NCBI GenBank assembly: GCA_013396915.1
Contig: VWZL01000590.1
Coordinates: forward strand, 124,001 to 188,000
Origin: Stercorarius parasiticus
Lineage: Eukaryota > Chordata > Aves > Charadriiformes > Stercorariidae
Reading direction: 5' to 3'
Length of the DNA: 64,000 nt
Each line of letters begins with the position of its first letter. Positions within the stretch are counted from its first letter, which is position 1. The notes under the pieces are model-generated. The model was not told the origin of the DNA. It was given only the letters and a program-made list of their open reading frames with translations, and ran no database searches. Positions 25,600 to 37,660 of this stretch are shown here, piece after piece. A program made the position numbers and the translations under genes.

Positions 25600-26060
25600 T
25601 CAGAGTCCTTAGTTTACTCACGTGCTTCTAGGAGTTTATCTGGCTGCACCCAAAGCCAGCTGTAAGAATTGCCCTGAAGAAAAAGCTGGAAAAAGCTCCA
25701 ATGAGGCCCTACACCTCCTTCCTGGAGAAGCTACTTTTAAACTGAGGCCCTTTGCCCCACTTAACTACTTTGCGTCTGCATTGCCTCTGTGCCTGACCAT
25801 GTACCCCACTGACTCACATCCTAACCCTCAACCATGGACTCACTTCCCAGCTTAACCTCAGACCTGCTTCATCAATGCAGACATTTTTGATGATCTGGTC
25901 TGTAAGTTGCCTCCACCTGCCTCCCCCTCTTAGCCTGCCCTGCTCCCTTGCTGGGGGTGGTAGGATGAGCCCTTGCTGCTGAGGCCCCTGCCCTGGCAGC
26001 CCCCGTGGGCAGCGCCTGCAGTTCCTGGGCCCCGGGGAGTTGCTGGACAATGCCGCATCT
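25600..26060. repeat. GC-rich block, probable unclassified retroelement remnant
   Basis: A C/G-rich segment, strongest at 25900-26045 (GGGCCCCGGGGAG near 26025), in AT-rich DNA, abutting an ancient LINE at 26075. Overlapping frames on the minus strand (25814-26169) are Gly/Ala/Pro/Arg-rich and differ by frame only, so they are compositional. The style resembles the blocks at 2620 and 19140. The family is not recognised. Confidence 0.35.
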
Positions 26061-26074
26061 TGACATTCCAGATA

Positions 26075-26865
26075 AATGTGTTGAAACCACTTTTCTGAAT
26101 TACAGAAATTGAATTACAAACCACCTCAATAAACTCATCATGAGCAGGATAAACCAGCGCGGCTTCCATAAAGGAAATTCAAGCCCTCCTAATCTACTAA
26201 AAGAGTGGATAAAAGAGAACAAGTTTATATAATTTGTTTTGACCTTTAAGAAGTCTTTATCAGTCCTTCACAAAAGCTTTTACTAAAACTTCCTAGTTAT
26301 GTCATGAAAGGTAAAATACTGTGATGCATTATAAACAGATTTACATATAGAAAATAAAATGTAAGAATAAATTATCAATTTTCAGCATGACAAAAATGTT
26401 AATAACTGGATTCCCCAAAGGTTTGCATGAGGAATGTGGTTGTCAGATATACTCAGTACTGATATGGAAAAGATGATGACGAGGAAGGTGGTGATATTTG
26501 CTAGGAGCATACCATTACTCAGATTAGTCAAGATTGCAGAAATTGTATAAGATTTCTAGAGAAACTGAAATTTACTTCCATAATGACAATTGAAATTTAA
26601 TTCTGATAAATGGAAGTTACTACACGCACAAAGAAATAATTTCATGTACACAAATAACTTGCAGTCTTACATTAATCCTACCCACTTACAAAGTTAGGTT
26701 ATTGTATCATTATGGACTATTAAATGGAAACTGCTGCTCAGTAACAACAAAATAGCAAAATGTGTAAAGAATTAACTAGAAAATGTAATTTAAAATATTG
26801 TGAGGGAATAAACACTATTTTCTGACATAAAATATCAATTTTAATTGCCTAACAAATACATGTAT
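26075..26865 (+). mobile_element. Ancient CR1/L3-type LINE, RT region
   Basis: Plus-strand pieces appear in RT order. About 26130-26185: an INQRGFHKGNS-like segment (CR1 has Q-H-G-F-T-K-G-K-S). About 26225-26285: the 'D-I-I-x-x-D-F-x-K-A-F' block, here broken by a stop. About 26490-26545: VVIFARSIPLLRLVKIAE (family K-F-A-D-D-T-K-L-F-R), with the Asp pair lost to Arg-Ser. About 26590-26620: LKFNSDKWKLLHA (family M-K-F-N-x-x-K-C-K-V-L-H). Between 26700 and 26800 the nucleotide pattern still follows the family's '...tcagctcagtgtgcagcagcagtcaaaaaagcaaa' block. No frame survives. Confidence 0.75.
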
Positions 26866-29699
26866 CAGAAAAAGAGCAACCAATTCTTCAGTAAGCCTAA
26901 GGTTTGTCTTTGTATCCCGTGTGATCAAGATAGAATCAGGAAATAGAAATCACCTATTCATATTGATAAATTCATGTGGTTTTCATATTGTATAGCATAA
27001 TAAGTATATAAATGCATATATAAACACACACATTTATTTTGTTTCATTATGAAATCTGCACTGGTGCTCTTGTGTGGGGAGGATGGTTGAACTTTCAAGC
27101 CCCAGTATTTCTGTGGGTTTAATTTTTACTGGTTTAAACTCAGGAGACAGAAAATAAAAATGAGATTTGCTGACCAAATTTAGTAAGTTATTTCTTTTAC
27201 CTATTTTTTTTAATTTCATCTGACTCAAACACACGAAAAATAACATTTTAATAAGCTAAGAAAATCATAGAGAAATACAGTCTTGTTCACAACTGTGATG
27301 ACGTGAAGATTATGAACTACATTTACTATGTGAACTGTGAAACGGAAGTTCTTAAACTTACTGAAAGAAAAAGATGGATTTTGTAGTGTCCACTGACACT
27401 TTCTTTGAACATTTTCATATACAGAAAATACTGTATATGAAGTAATTTAAATGAATAAACCTGCATACACTTATGGCATAGATATAAATGGCAGATCTAT
27501 CTTTACATTGAATAGGTAATTATGTAACTGTGAATGAAATGAACTATTAGTTGTATAGTTGTTTGATCTTATTGCTTTTTGTGGAAGAAATTAAAATGTG
27601 ACTAGATAGAAATTCACATTGCAGATTCTGTTAAAGCTAGCCAATATTATATTCTATTAGCCTAATTCATCCATTTAGAGATCTGCATTGTTACCTGAAG
27701 GATCACACAAAATTGTATCTAAAAAAATACCATTAGTGATAAATGGAGCCAGATAACAGACAATATTGTTAATGACTCTAGATAGACAACCACATCGCAT
27801 TCCTCTGATTTTTAAAACCAATCTGCATATGTTGTGCCTAAAGCAACAGTTTGAAAGTTCAGAAGATCTCTTTTTTACCCAGGAAAAAATTGATATATTT
27901 GTGTATTTTTAGTTTTTATTTATAAGTGACACCCTTCTAGCTGAACAGCCCTAGACTTCTTGTTAAGCCTCCCTCCTTGTAGAAGGTTAAAAACTCTCAA
28001 ATCCCATCTCATTCATAGAAAATGAAATATTCACTATTGATGTATTTTTGTCTCTGCCTTTGATTTCTATTAGAAATAGAGATCTATTAGATCTCTATTA
28101 CTATGAGAATTAACAATCCTGATTTACAAGATCTGTAATGATAAGGAAAAATATGACTCTTCCACTCCTCTCATGCACCACAAATGAACGTATGTAAGAT
28201 GAAACTCAGTTTGTGGAGTAGACAACAGAAAAGATTTTTTCTAAGGGTTGCACAAGGCTGTAGAAATGTGTCTTCACTAGTTCTTTGTTACTGTGCGTTC
28301 TAAATTCAACACACATTGCTTTGACATCAGCCAGACAAATAAAGCTCATAAAACATCTCATCACTAATTTATTTCAGGGTTAAAAATTGTAGAGAAACCA
28401 CCAAAAAGAATTCAATTCAGATGCTAAGTCACAGCTCCAAAAAGGTTCTGGGGTAAGAATCTATAGAATATTTTTTCATTAGAAAAACAATCCATTTTCT
28501 CTTCTGTTCCATTTTCAGTGTTAGAAGTATGATGTGGAGGAAGAACTATCAGTAAAAGTATTATGAAAAGAAGAAAGATACATTATTTGAAAATTAACAA
28601 TTCAAACATCTGCCAAGTCATTTGTTATAGCTGGACCATATCTATATTTATGTGAAAATGCATATTTATACATGTACATTTATGCATAAACTTCTATTTA
28701 TTTTTATAAACCAGCAGCAGTATCAATATCAGTTTTGGTTTTCAACTGAAATAATTTTTTCCCCAAAGAAGTATACATATCCAATGTGTGACAACACCTG
28801 GCTTAAAAGATGCCCTACTGATAATGATTTCCCTAGAGGCAATATTATCTGGTCAAAAAGGGATAAACCAAACTACCTATCAGATTCTAATGGGCAGAGG
28901 TCAGTGTAACATCTGCCCTGTCTATTTTCTACTTGTTTCTGAATTCATGCACAGCATTCCTCTGTCCCAAAAGTTGTTCAAGCATGTAACCACAGTACCA
29001 ATTAATTGAATCTTTTTTTTTCAGATGATATTGTGACAAACTGTTTTTCAGCTGCAGGAGCAGCTTATTTAAGGGGTTTTTTTCTAGCTTTGTTAAGAGT
29101 GAATAAAGTGGCCAGAAACTGTGTACATTAGAGTCTCCCTGCCACAAGAAGTCAGTGATAATGAGCAATTTGTGAAGTGTGATACCTATGCTCTAGTATC
29201 AAAAGTAATATTATCCAACAGGTTTTTCAATTTGTACAGCAGCTTCTTTGCTCCTTTTTCAGTTTTACTTTGCTGGTGGCACTAGCTTTTGAAGCCACCC
29301 TCCTTTTTAATCCTCTTTTATAACAGGAATCAACTAGTACTCAGCTTGCACGTCTACTGTAATCCATTCCTATAAGAGAACCTTTGAGAGACATAAAGAA
29401 CTCTAGACTCAGCAGAAGTTCCTGTCTGCAGACCTGCAGACTGCAGCAAACTAAGTTCCTATCTTAGTTCCATTTCTGCAGACATTGGAAGAAATTTTGA
29501 GTAACTGGAACCAGAACTGAAGCTTGTTACTATAATGAATTTTATTTGATCACTTTTTACACTAATAGCTTCTTACTTGGTGTGTTTGGTCTCTTTTTCT
29601 GATGTGTTTTACTAACCTCCTAACAAGGCAAGAGAAATATAAGCAAAACAGTAAATCTGATTAGAAAGAAAATGTCAAGCCCACTGATCAACAGAATGT
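26866..29699. other. Unique AT-rich DNA, no gene seen
   Basis: No recognised exon, RNA gene or repeat family. A perfect hairpin, AATAGAGATCT-ATT-AGATCTCTATT, lies at 28075-28099. Frames of 70-85 codons (27034-27246, 28652-28909, 28929-29168) show no motif. Confidence 0.5.
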
Positions 29700-30640
29700 T
29701 TTTTTCAAACAAAACCTTGGATCACAAGGCAAACATAGAAAAGTGGAATGAAATGACAGTGTGTTAGCAGAGGGCTCCACAGTACTATGACCTTTTAGTT
29801 CATGATCAAAGCCAGTACAGTTCAATGACTTCTGTGATAGCTATGGGTTGTTCCGGTCTTAGCGTATGCACATATCATACAACAAGAACAGCACTGCAGC
29901 TGACATTAATGGATTTTGCTCTTGCAGCTTGAACAAAGATGCCAAGAGCTAAGTGAGCTTTGGAGACTGAACCAGCTGCTGATCACACCATGTCAGAGTT
30001 CGCAATTATGCATGGAGAAGGAAAAAAGAAAAAATCTCTATAACCTTTGGGCTATGTGAGATACACTTGCGTATAAAAGCTAACAATACTGTGCTGCTTT
30101 GTAAGGCATCATTTGTCTGCATGGACAATTCACCTTCTGCCATACACACATTATTTTGGGAAAGGCAGGAATGTGCACTGGGGACACACAGGACTAGTCT
30201 GGGAACAAGGTTTTACAAAATGTGACAGAGTCTGGGAGTGCTGGAGCATGCCTGAAAAGGTTAACTGATGCTACCTTGTTCTGCAGCATCAGCACAAGGG
30301 TTAAAGGGACAAGAAGAGAGGATTAGGGGTTAGGAAAGCGTTAATTTTTTTCTCTCTTCAACTCCTGCCGAGTTCAGATAATTGTTCCTTTCCTGAGGGA
30401 TCTTTCATATGGGACTCTCCTTGCTCTTCTGTTTGTGGTTACTTGATGCAGAAAGACCTCCAGAAGCAAGCAGGAGGTGTCAGAGAGAATGGGGAGGGAC
30501 ATTACCACGGAGAAAGACTGAAGACGGTGGTCAGAAGTGAGCCACTGATCTGCTTGCTCACTGCCCTGCTACCATAATCCTCTGATTTCTGAGCTTATGC
30601 TTAATTCTGATTCTATCTCTTCTAACCTTATAAATTTATT
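29700..30640 (+). repeat. Possible degraded ERV LTR or other retroelement
   Basis: Mid-GC sequence with an LTR-like order: a complex U3-like stretch (29840-30050), then GCGTATAAAAGC with a TATA box at 30072-30079. No TG/CA ends or target duplication could be fixed. A nested inverted repeat (TGATGCT / AGCATCA) is at about 30266-30292. The case rests on texture and a vague resemblance to avian LTRs, so it may equally be unique DNA. Confidence 0.2.
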
Positions 30641-30965
30641 TAATTTTATGCCGGTATCCTTGTGTCTATTTCCCCTGTTCCTGTACTTATTTACTCATAT
30701 GCATCGTCATGCATAATTGTTTGTATACAGAACCGAAGGCAAACAATGTGTCAGTGAAGGTGCAGCACAAGCACAATGGTCAGGTGCAGGCATTTAGAAT
30801 GAGACAAGTAAGGAGTCAGTGGCCTTGGAAGGTCTGAGAGCAAATCATAATCCATAAAGAACAACTGAGTATGAAACATAAGCACTGAATGAAGGAAGAC
30901 AAGTGACTGTGTCTATGTGATATGTAGAAAGTAAATACTTTATATGTAAATATATGTAATCTGAT

Positions 30966-31550
30966 ATAGAATCACAGAATCGCCTAAATTGGAAGGGATC
31001 TTTCAGATCATCTTGTCCAACCATCAACCTAACACTAACAAAAAACATCACTAAACCATATTGCTAAGCACGACATCTACCTGTCTTTTAAATACCTCCA
31101 GGGATGGTGTCTCAACCACTTCCCTGGGCAGCCTGTTCCAATGCTTAATAACCCTTTCCGTGTAAATATTTTTCCTAATATCCAGTCTAAACCTCCCCTG
31201 GCACAACTTGAGGCCGTTTCCTCTTGTTACTTGGGAGAAGAGACCGACCCCCACCTCTCTACACCGTCCTTTCAGGTAGTTGTAGAGCAATAAAGTCTCC
31301 CCTCAGCCTCCTTTTCTCCAGGCTGAACAACCCCAGTTCCCTCAGCTCATCCTCGTAAGACTTGTGCTCTAGACCCTTCATCAGCTTCGTTGCCCTTCTC
31401 TGGACACGCTCCAGCACCTCAATGTCTTTTTTTGTGGTGAGGGGCCCAAAACTGGTCACAGTACTCAAGGTAGGGCCTCACCAGTGCCGAAACAGGGGGA
31501 CTCCCAGCCTACTTGCTGGCAGGACAGCCTTTCTGGACACCCTCAACAAG
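30966..31550 (-). mobile_element. CR1 LINE, 5'-truncated, with RT C-terminus and 3' end
   Basis: The plus strand begins ATAGAATCACAGAATC (30966-30981), a slightly mutated complement of the CR1 tail. Two overlapping minus-strand frames hold the ORF2 C-terminus: 31468-31259 with [20 protein letters not shown] and [19 protein letters not shown], and 31290-31051 with [39 protein letters not shown] and DVVLSNMV. The two frames overlap, so one frameshift near 31270 separates them. Upstream the match continues weakly to about 31550, through the block matching 'tgctggc-ggacag'. It is the least decayed coding fragment in the window, but lacks the RT catalytic region. Confidence 0.96.
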
Positions 31551-33894
31551 CATGGTGTTGATAACTTTAAGACATTTGGGATTTAACTGTATGGATCTTT
31601 GAGGAACTCCTTTGTGACATATTTAGAACAATCAGCTCTGAGTGTAGACTGGGGTTCCAAGGAGCTCCCAACATTTTTTAGACAGGTGCAAATAGTCATG
31701 AAATTGGTGAGTACATTACAGTAAAGATCTAAGTGTGGGCTGGTTTTGTCTTTCTGTAAAATCAGTATGGAAATATCCCTGAGTACTACATATAGAAGCT
31801 GCTCTTCCACGCATTAGCATTTATTTTTTTTTCTTAATTGAGCTTAGTAAAGATAGAAACCTATAAATCCAGTGGACATTTTGTCTAGAAGCAGCTCTTA
31901 GCAGCCTGACGAGGAAAAGTGAACAAGAGTTCCGAAACCACCTCTTGAAGGTACTTATATTTAAAATTATATAATTTTAAAATTATAGCAGCAAATTTTG
32001 CCATAGAAAGAATGAGATATGTCTCATAGCCACAATAACTTTCGGTAACAGAAATTTAAATACCAGCAAATTAGGAGCAGACATTTAAAGGAGGCATCAC
32101 TGAACATATGATGAGGGAGGTAGTCTTTTTCCTTTATTCTTCCTGAAGAAGAGTAATAATAAAAGTTGCAACAAGTACCTTCTGTGAAAACAAATCTGTT
32201 CAAGCAATGTGTACCACTTCTAGAAACCAAATGAAAAATTTTGGAACCAAGGGATTCAATGTATATTGGTTTTATTGCTTTTATTTCTTTTTCGCTAGCA
32301 AGTAAAGGTAAATTCTGCTGTCAGCAGCATAGTGTAAGGAATGCTAAACATTAGAGCTGAGCAGAAAACTGAATTGCATCACTACTGTATTCACTGTTTT
32401 TATGATTGCATAGAGTTACATGATAATGAATTTATATTTAAAGGTTAAAAAGACGTGTGTTTATAACTCCAATAAGGTTTTTTTAAAATCAATAATAATT
32501 AAATAAAAATCTTAGGTATTATTCTATTTAAACTCAGTTTCACATACCCTTCACACCTTTTTCTATATTCTTTATTTACCTATTAGGCAAACTTTCTCTC
32601 CTTTCCCACAGTTCTGGTGCAATGACTGTTTGGAGGAGTGTCAGGAACACCTAAGTCCTCAAAGGCAAACAGATGGCTTTTTTTCCAAGTGCCAGAAGAC
32701 GCAATGTGCCTTTGCACAGAGACACAAGTTAAGCTGATTGCAGCCTGCACCAGTCTCTACACTAAAACTAATGGTAATTAATACACTTTAGCAGAAAAGT
32801 AGTGTAGGAGTAAATGCAACTATAGCTTTGAAGTTGTGTTTCCTCTTAGTTTTGTAGAACCACGTTGTGTTACACAAATATAATGTATGTATAAGTATGT
32901 ATTACAGATTTCACAGTCAGTCTAAGTTGAGATTTCACTACTTCTCCATGCTTCACATCTTACTCCATAGTATGCCCAGCTCTAGAACATGCATCTAGTT
33001 ATGACGTTTTACACTGATAATGTGAGAATTAAAGCACTGGTGTTCTCACTCTGAGAAACTGAGCCATACACAAGTACATTTAAATGCAGTATATTATTTT
33101 TACTGTCAAAGAATGAAGTCTTAGGGTAATTTGTGTTGGCACAGTTGCTTCCATGACAACAAGAACATCACAAAGATTTTAAGCAGGACTGCTGGCACCA
33201 CCTACTATTAAGGTTGGTCAGTGGTTCATACTTCCAGTTGATTATAACTTTGCTTAGGTTCAACAGTCTGAACTCAAATTTTCCATGCTGAGTGAACAAC
33301 TCAGGATGAATTTATTTGCACTTTTTTCCACCATAACTGTTCAATCAAACAGATTCCCAAGAAAGTGTCTAAAGAATACAAAGCAAAATAAAATATAGTT
33401 TCCTCGTATCAAAAACTCTGCAATGCCACACATTTTGGAAAAGAGATTTTTGAAAGTCTGTCAAGAATGTGTCTGTGGTTATCCCATTAAAATCTTCAAA
33501 TTTGCTCAAGGTATAAGCCCCTGAAAAGCTTTCACATGCTCATCATTGCAGAACTGCTAACAATAAAAGCTATGTGGAATTGACTGAATCTTTCCTCAGA
33601 TAACTATACTGCCTGGAAGTTCTGACAGCCATATTGGTACTGAATTCAGGAAATTCACTTTCTTAGGCTACTCTAATAGAAAAGTAGCCTTTTTCAATGC
33701 AGAGACAGAAAGGGACCTGCAATAAGTTAGAAAGAGGACATGGGAACTGGAGCTATGAACACGATGGGCAAGGAATGTTGGACTCAGAGCTCACTTTTTC
33801 ATGAGAAAGAGCATGGGACTAAAAGACTGAGAGAGAAGAGGTCAGTGGGTGAACAGAAAGCTCAAACATTGAACTTGTGATGGTAAACAGAAAT
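31551..33894. other. Unique AT-rich DNA, no gene seen
   Basis: No recognised exon or repeat family. A perfect 22-bp AT palindrome lies at 31960-31981 (TTTAAAATTAT and its complement). Confidence 0.5.
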
Positions 33895-34021
33895 GACACA
33901 GAAAGATCTGAGAATAAGCACAACAAAAGAAATGGAGATGATTGGTGAGGAGCCACTGTATTTAGGTGAACCCTAACCGATGGCACAGAGAGCCTGGATG
34001 AAAGAATAAAGGGGATAAGTG
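33895..34021 (+). repeat. 127-bp direct repeat, copy 1
   Basis: Begins GACACAGAAAGATCTGAG and ends AAAGGGGATAAGTG. It matches 34297-34423 at 125 of 127 positions, offset exactly 402 bp. The differences are G/A at 33910 (34312 in copy 2) and A/G at 33926 (34328 in copy 2). Both boundaries are sharp. No TG...CA ends, poly-A or target duplication is seen, and I do not recognise the unit. Confidence 0.97.
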
Positions 34022-34296
34022 AAATAAGATGAGCTGGAGGAGAGAACTGGGAGCAGGCAGAAAGGCAATTTGGTTAATGACCAAATTATAATGGGACGAA
34101 CTGGAACTCTTCACTCTTCAAACTATCAGTGCAAGCCAAAGATATTTTTATTGACATTATGGTGGTGAAATACTCTAAGATTAGGAAGACTGTGATTTCT
34201 ACGGTTGTATGATGAACCAAACTACGCGATAGTTCACTGTATGTGTAACCCATTGCATGCTCCGTCTATAGGGAATGGCTGAACAACAGGGAAAAA
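34022..34296. other. Spacer between the two 127-bp repeats
   Basis: 275 bp of single-copy sequence as far as this window shows. No gene or element is recognised. Confidence 0.6.
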
Positions 34297-34423
34297 GACA
34301 CAGAAAGATCTAAGAATAAGCACAACAGAAGAAATGGAGATGATTGGTGAGGAGCCACTGTATTTAGGTGAACCCTAACCGATGGCACAGAGAGCCTGGA
34401 TGAAAGAATAAAGGGGATAAGTG
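34297..34423 (+). repeat. 127-bp direct repeat, copy 2
   Basis: Second copy, same orientation, two substitutions from copy 1. It lies inside the longest open frame of the window (34266-34709 minus, 147 codons). That frame is Leu/Ser/Pro-rich, has no known domain and is probably accidental. Confidence 0.97.
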
Positions 34424-34987
34424 CTACTTGTCTAGGCTGCTGCCTTCCTCGTTGAAATGAATGCTTATGGGGAAAGGAAGACTGCTCTTTTAAGGTGAGC
34501 ATCTGGTCAGCTTGAAAAATACTCGGTGAGGCAGGCAGAGACTGAGAGGGAGCATACAGGATGAGGGAGACAGACCTTGTGAGAAGCAAAGGACCTGTTA
34601 GGTAGAAACAAAAGCCAAGCTTGGGGGGTAAGAGATTTCTTAAACGCCTGGAGGGAATCCATGGAGTTTGTTCACTCAGAACATGGGGAGTTAACCAATT
34701 AAAAAGCAAAGCTAGAAAAAAGATACACTGTAGTAAGGGAGAATCCTTTCAAACCTTCTCGGGTAATTCTGATATATGACAGAGAGTACATCTGGCATAT
34801 ATTGGGGAGGTTTCTTTGCCTTTTTTTTAAAAAGGATTACCCTGTTTCAGTTTATGTATTTTTATATTCTAAATAATCCAGCTTTAAAGACTGAGAGCCT
34901 TTGATGTCTTTTGGTGTGCTCACTTTAAAAAAAGGAACACGGAAACCTACTCCTCTCAAGGTTCTCCTCTAGTTGGGTTTCTCACAG
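34424..34987. other. Purine-biased unique DNA, no gene recognised
   Basis: The plus strand is A/G-biased (34480-34640), which by itself creates a long stop-poor frame on the minus strand (34709-34266). No splice-bounded exon, domain or repeat family is recognised. Confidence 0.4.
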
Positions 34988-35344
34988 TGTAGTCGTGCAA
35001 AAACTTTGTTCCAGGGGGGATAGGGTTAATTCTCCCCAGACTCTGGCAGGGACACAGGTATTCCATCCCATGTGAGCCATGCCCATGCTGTAGCTGAGAG
35101 CTGCCGTGGGAGGCGGCTGGGGCGTCCCAGTTCCGGTGGGTGAGCAGTGGGACCGTCATCGTGTTTGTGCATTCATTTATCCGTGTTATTGTTGCTTTCC
35201 TGTTCCCTTTGCTGTTCTGTTAAACTGCCTTTGTCTCAACCCACGAGTTTTGCCTTTTTCTTCCGATTGCCCCCCCCAGGGCCGTGGCGGTGTGAGAGAG
35301 TGGCTGCCTGGTTCTTTGTTGCCGTCTGAGGCTAAACCACGACA
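34988..35344 (+). mobile_element. Solo LTR of an avian endogenous retrovirus, short form
   Basis: The right half is clear. It has TTAAACTGCCTTTGTCTCAA (35221-35239) followed by CCACGAGTTTT, with CACGAGTTTT at 35242-35251. A G/C-rich stretch, GAGAGAGTGGCTGCCTGG, follows, and the terminal CTAAACCACGACA ends in CA at 35344. The left half retains GGATAGGGTTAATTCTCC (35018-35035) and GGTATTCCATCCCATGTGAG (35057-35076), pieces that also occur in the longer LTR type. It is about 230 bp shorter than the copy at 4202, so it is either an internally deleted copy or a separate subfamily. No target duplication was found at the assumed TG start, so the left end is uncertain. Confidence 0.85.
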
Positions 35345-37219
35345 GTGATACAAAGTACGACAGTTAATTCACACTATTTACATCAAACTGTTTTCACGCA
35401 GCAGGCTGTGAGTTCCTCCTATTCTGAATGTACGTTTAATACGGTGAATGACTGAACTGCTGACCCGCAGGACACCTTCAGCTGCAGTTGAAGACGCTGG
35501 GAACAGTACTCCAAACTGAAGGGCTAAGTACTCTAAAAATAAGTTTCTAGGTACTCAAACCAGTCATAGATTTTTCAGATAATGCATCTCAGTGTCCCAG
35601 TCATAAAAAGAGGATCGTTCTAGCTCTTCACCTCTCCAATCTATTTTGAAAATAAATTCAATAATATGTTGTGAGGCGGTCAACTACCATAAAGTTATGG
35701 TTGCTGTAAAAGATGATGTTAAAATTAACAAGCTTTTTAACAAACCCATTCGGAGCAAGTTTTTATTAGTGCGAATTTAATAAAACATCAACCATATATT
35801 GAAGAATGCTTTGCAGTGAACAAGACCAGGAGTCGTTTGGAAAATACAGACACTGTTCATGTTGAAAACAGTATCAAGAGAGTGGATAGTATTAATGGTG
35901 CAGAGTGAGGTAAAACAAAAAAAGAAACTTGTTTACAATTGAAAATTATAAAAAAGTAGAACAACTTTAGATTTATAATTACTAAAAAGGAGCTAGATAA
36001 AAATTTTGTATTATACATTTAAATATCTTCCTTTTTAAAAGATTGTCCTTCCAAAACAAAAAATATCAGCATCAAGGCTATTAATGTAATTAGCACTTAG
36101 CTATTAAAGATATTTTCAAGATGTTCGCAAATGTCAGAACTAATATCTCATTTTTACTCATTTAATCATATTTTTTGAAGTATCACTTTTCTTTGACAGT
36201 TTTAACTCTGGATGTATTTTCCACACATCATTAGAGTCACTTTTGCTGCACTCAAAGCCTCAATAACATTACGCTCCACTGAAATCTAGTCCTAAACAAC
36301 TCTCTTCAAAGGTCTAGGCCTTGGTGTCCCAGAATTAAATAATTTGCTTAAGAAATTGAGTAACTATTGAATAGACCTTCTATAGAAGCAAGGATTTATT
36401 CACCTTAAGGATTTAAGGACTTAGGCCCTATCTTAAGGGCTAAGTGCTAGACATAAAATAATTTGTATAGGAAAGCCGCTATCATCATAATACTTGCATT
36501 GCTACGTGCCAGATGGAAAATGCTGTATTTTCAACAACTCTTGCATCCTAAGTTTTCTTCAGTGTTGGAAGCTTTGCACAACTCTACCAATTATTTTTCA
36601 AAAGTAATTCACAGTAATTTGTTAAGAGTATTTCAGAATCTGTAGGGGTGAACTATGATAATGTTTTAAAATCAAGAAAGAAAATGTTTTAAAATCGACA
36701 TTATCTAAGCAAAGAACAAGATTAATTTTGAACTAGGGGTCACTAATTTAAAAGGGAAAGATAGTGGAAGATTGTAGATGTATTCTCTCTGATAAGATTT
36801 GGGGATTTCTTTTTATTACAAAGATATTTGCCTGCTCTTAACTTTTTAATGACACTACAGTCTTTTTAAGTCCAGGTAAGAAATGGTAGTTTAAACCTGA
36901 AAGAGACATGTAAACATCTGAAGACTATAACTTAGAATGGATTAAATATGAAGGATGGAGCAAAATATAAAGGATTCAGAAGGAAGTGTCCTCATATCGT
37001 GTATGAATTTTAAAGAAGACAACAATGAACTGTCATTTTCTGAAGTGCCTGAAAAGATCAGTGTGCATTATGCTTGGAGTGTTGAATTGAGGCCTTCTGA
37101 GCAAATTTCTCAATCTTGGTAATTTTAAGCATCAGAAATATGATAGTGAAGGGTTTGAGATCATAAACTTGGTGAATAATTTAAGAAATTCTGCTACTAT
37201 TTCTTGTAGAGATAGAAAA
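35345..37219. other. Unique AT-rich DNA, no gene seen
   Basis: No recognised exon or repeat family. Confidence 0.5.
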
Positions 37220-37660
37220 ACAGTAATACCATCACACAAGTCACAAGTGAGACCTCACCTGAAATTCTGTGACCAGTAATTAAAAAAGTCAAAGTTCAGA
37301 CGAAGACTGGTGCAACAACTTAAAGAAGATTAAGAAATCCTAGCAAAAAGAAAAAAAAAATCTTTAACGGGGATAAAATAAACTTTTATAATTGTGCTTA
37401 GGCAAAAAACAAGAAGCCAGGAGATATTTTAAAGGATGATTTTCATCCAGTATCAAATTTACCATCAGTATAAACTGACAGTCAAAACCCACACAGAATA
37501 TGAAAGAACATTGCCAAACTGCTGAATAATATCCTAAAAACTTTTTAAATGTGAGACAAGAATAGCAGAGATGAGGATTATGGAGACAAGGATCCTAGAT
37601 TTTTCCAAGAGGAAGCCTGAAACATTCTACTTACTTGTGGAGTCATATGGAGTGGTACGG
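37220..37660 (+). repeat. Ancient CR1/L3-type LINE fragment
   Basis: The plus strand at about 37247-37276 translates as VRPHLKFCDQ, the CR1/L3 signature [11 protein letters not shown]. The following DNA (37290-37330) matches the 'caggtgcagagaagg' block poorly, and beyond about 37400 the family assignment is by general pattern only. No frame is intact. Confidence 0.5.

Noticed and set aside
25814..26169. Three overlapping minus frames as a GC-rich gene
   Set aside because: The same DNA is read in three frames with Gly/Ala/Pro/Arg bias, which marks composition and not coding.
29700..30640. A confident call of a full LTR
   Set aside because: The TATA box is clear, but no TG/CA ends or target duplication could be placed, so it is left as a low-confidence feature.
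34266..34709. 147-codon minus frame, the longest in the window
   Set aside because: It overlaps repeat copy 2 and purine-biased DNA, which depletes stops on the opposite strand. It is Leu/Ser/Pro-rich with no domain.
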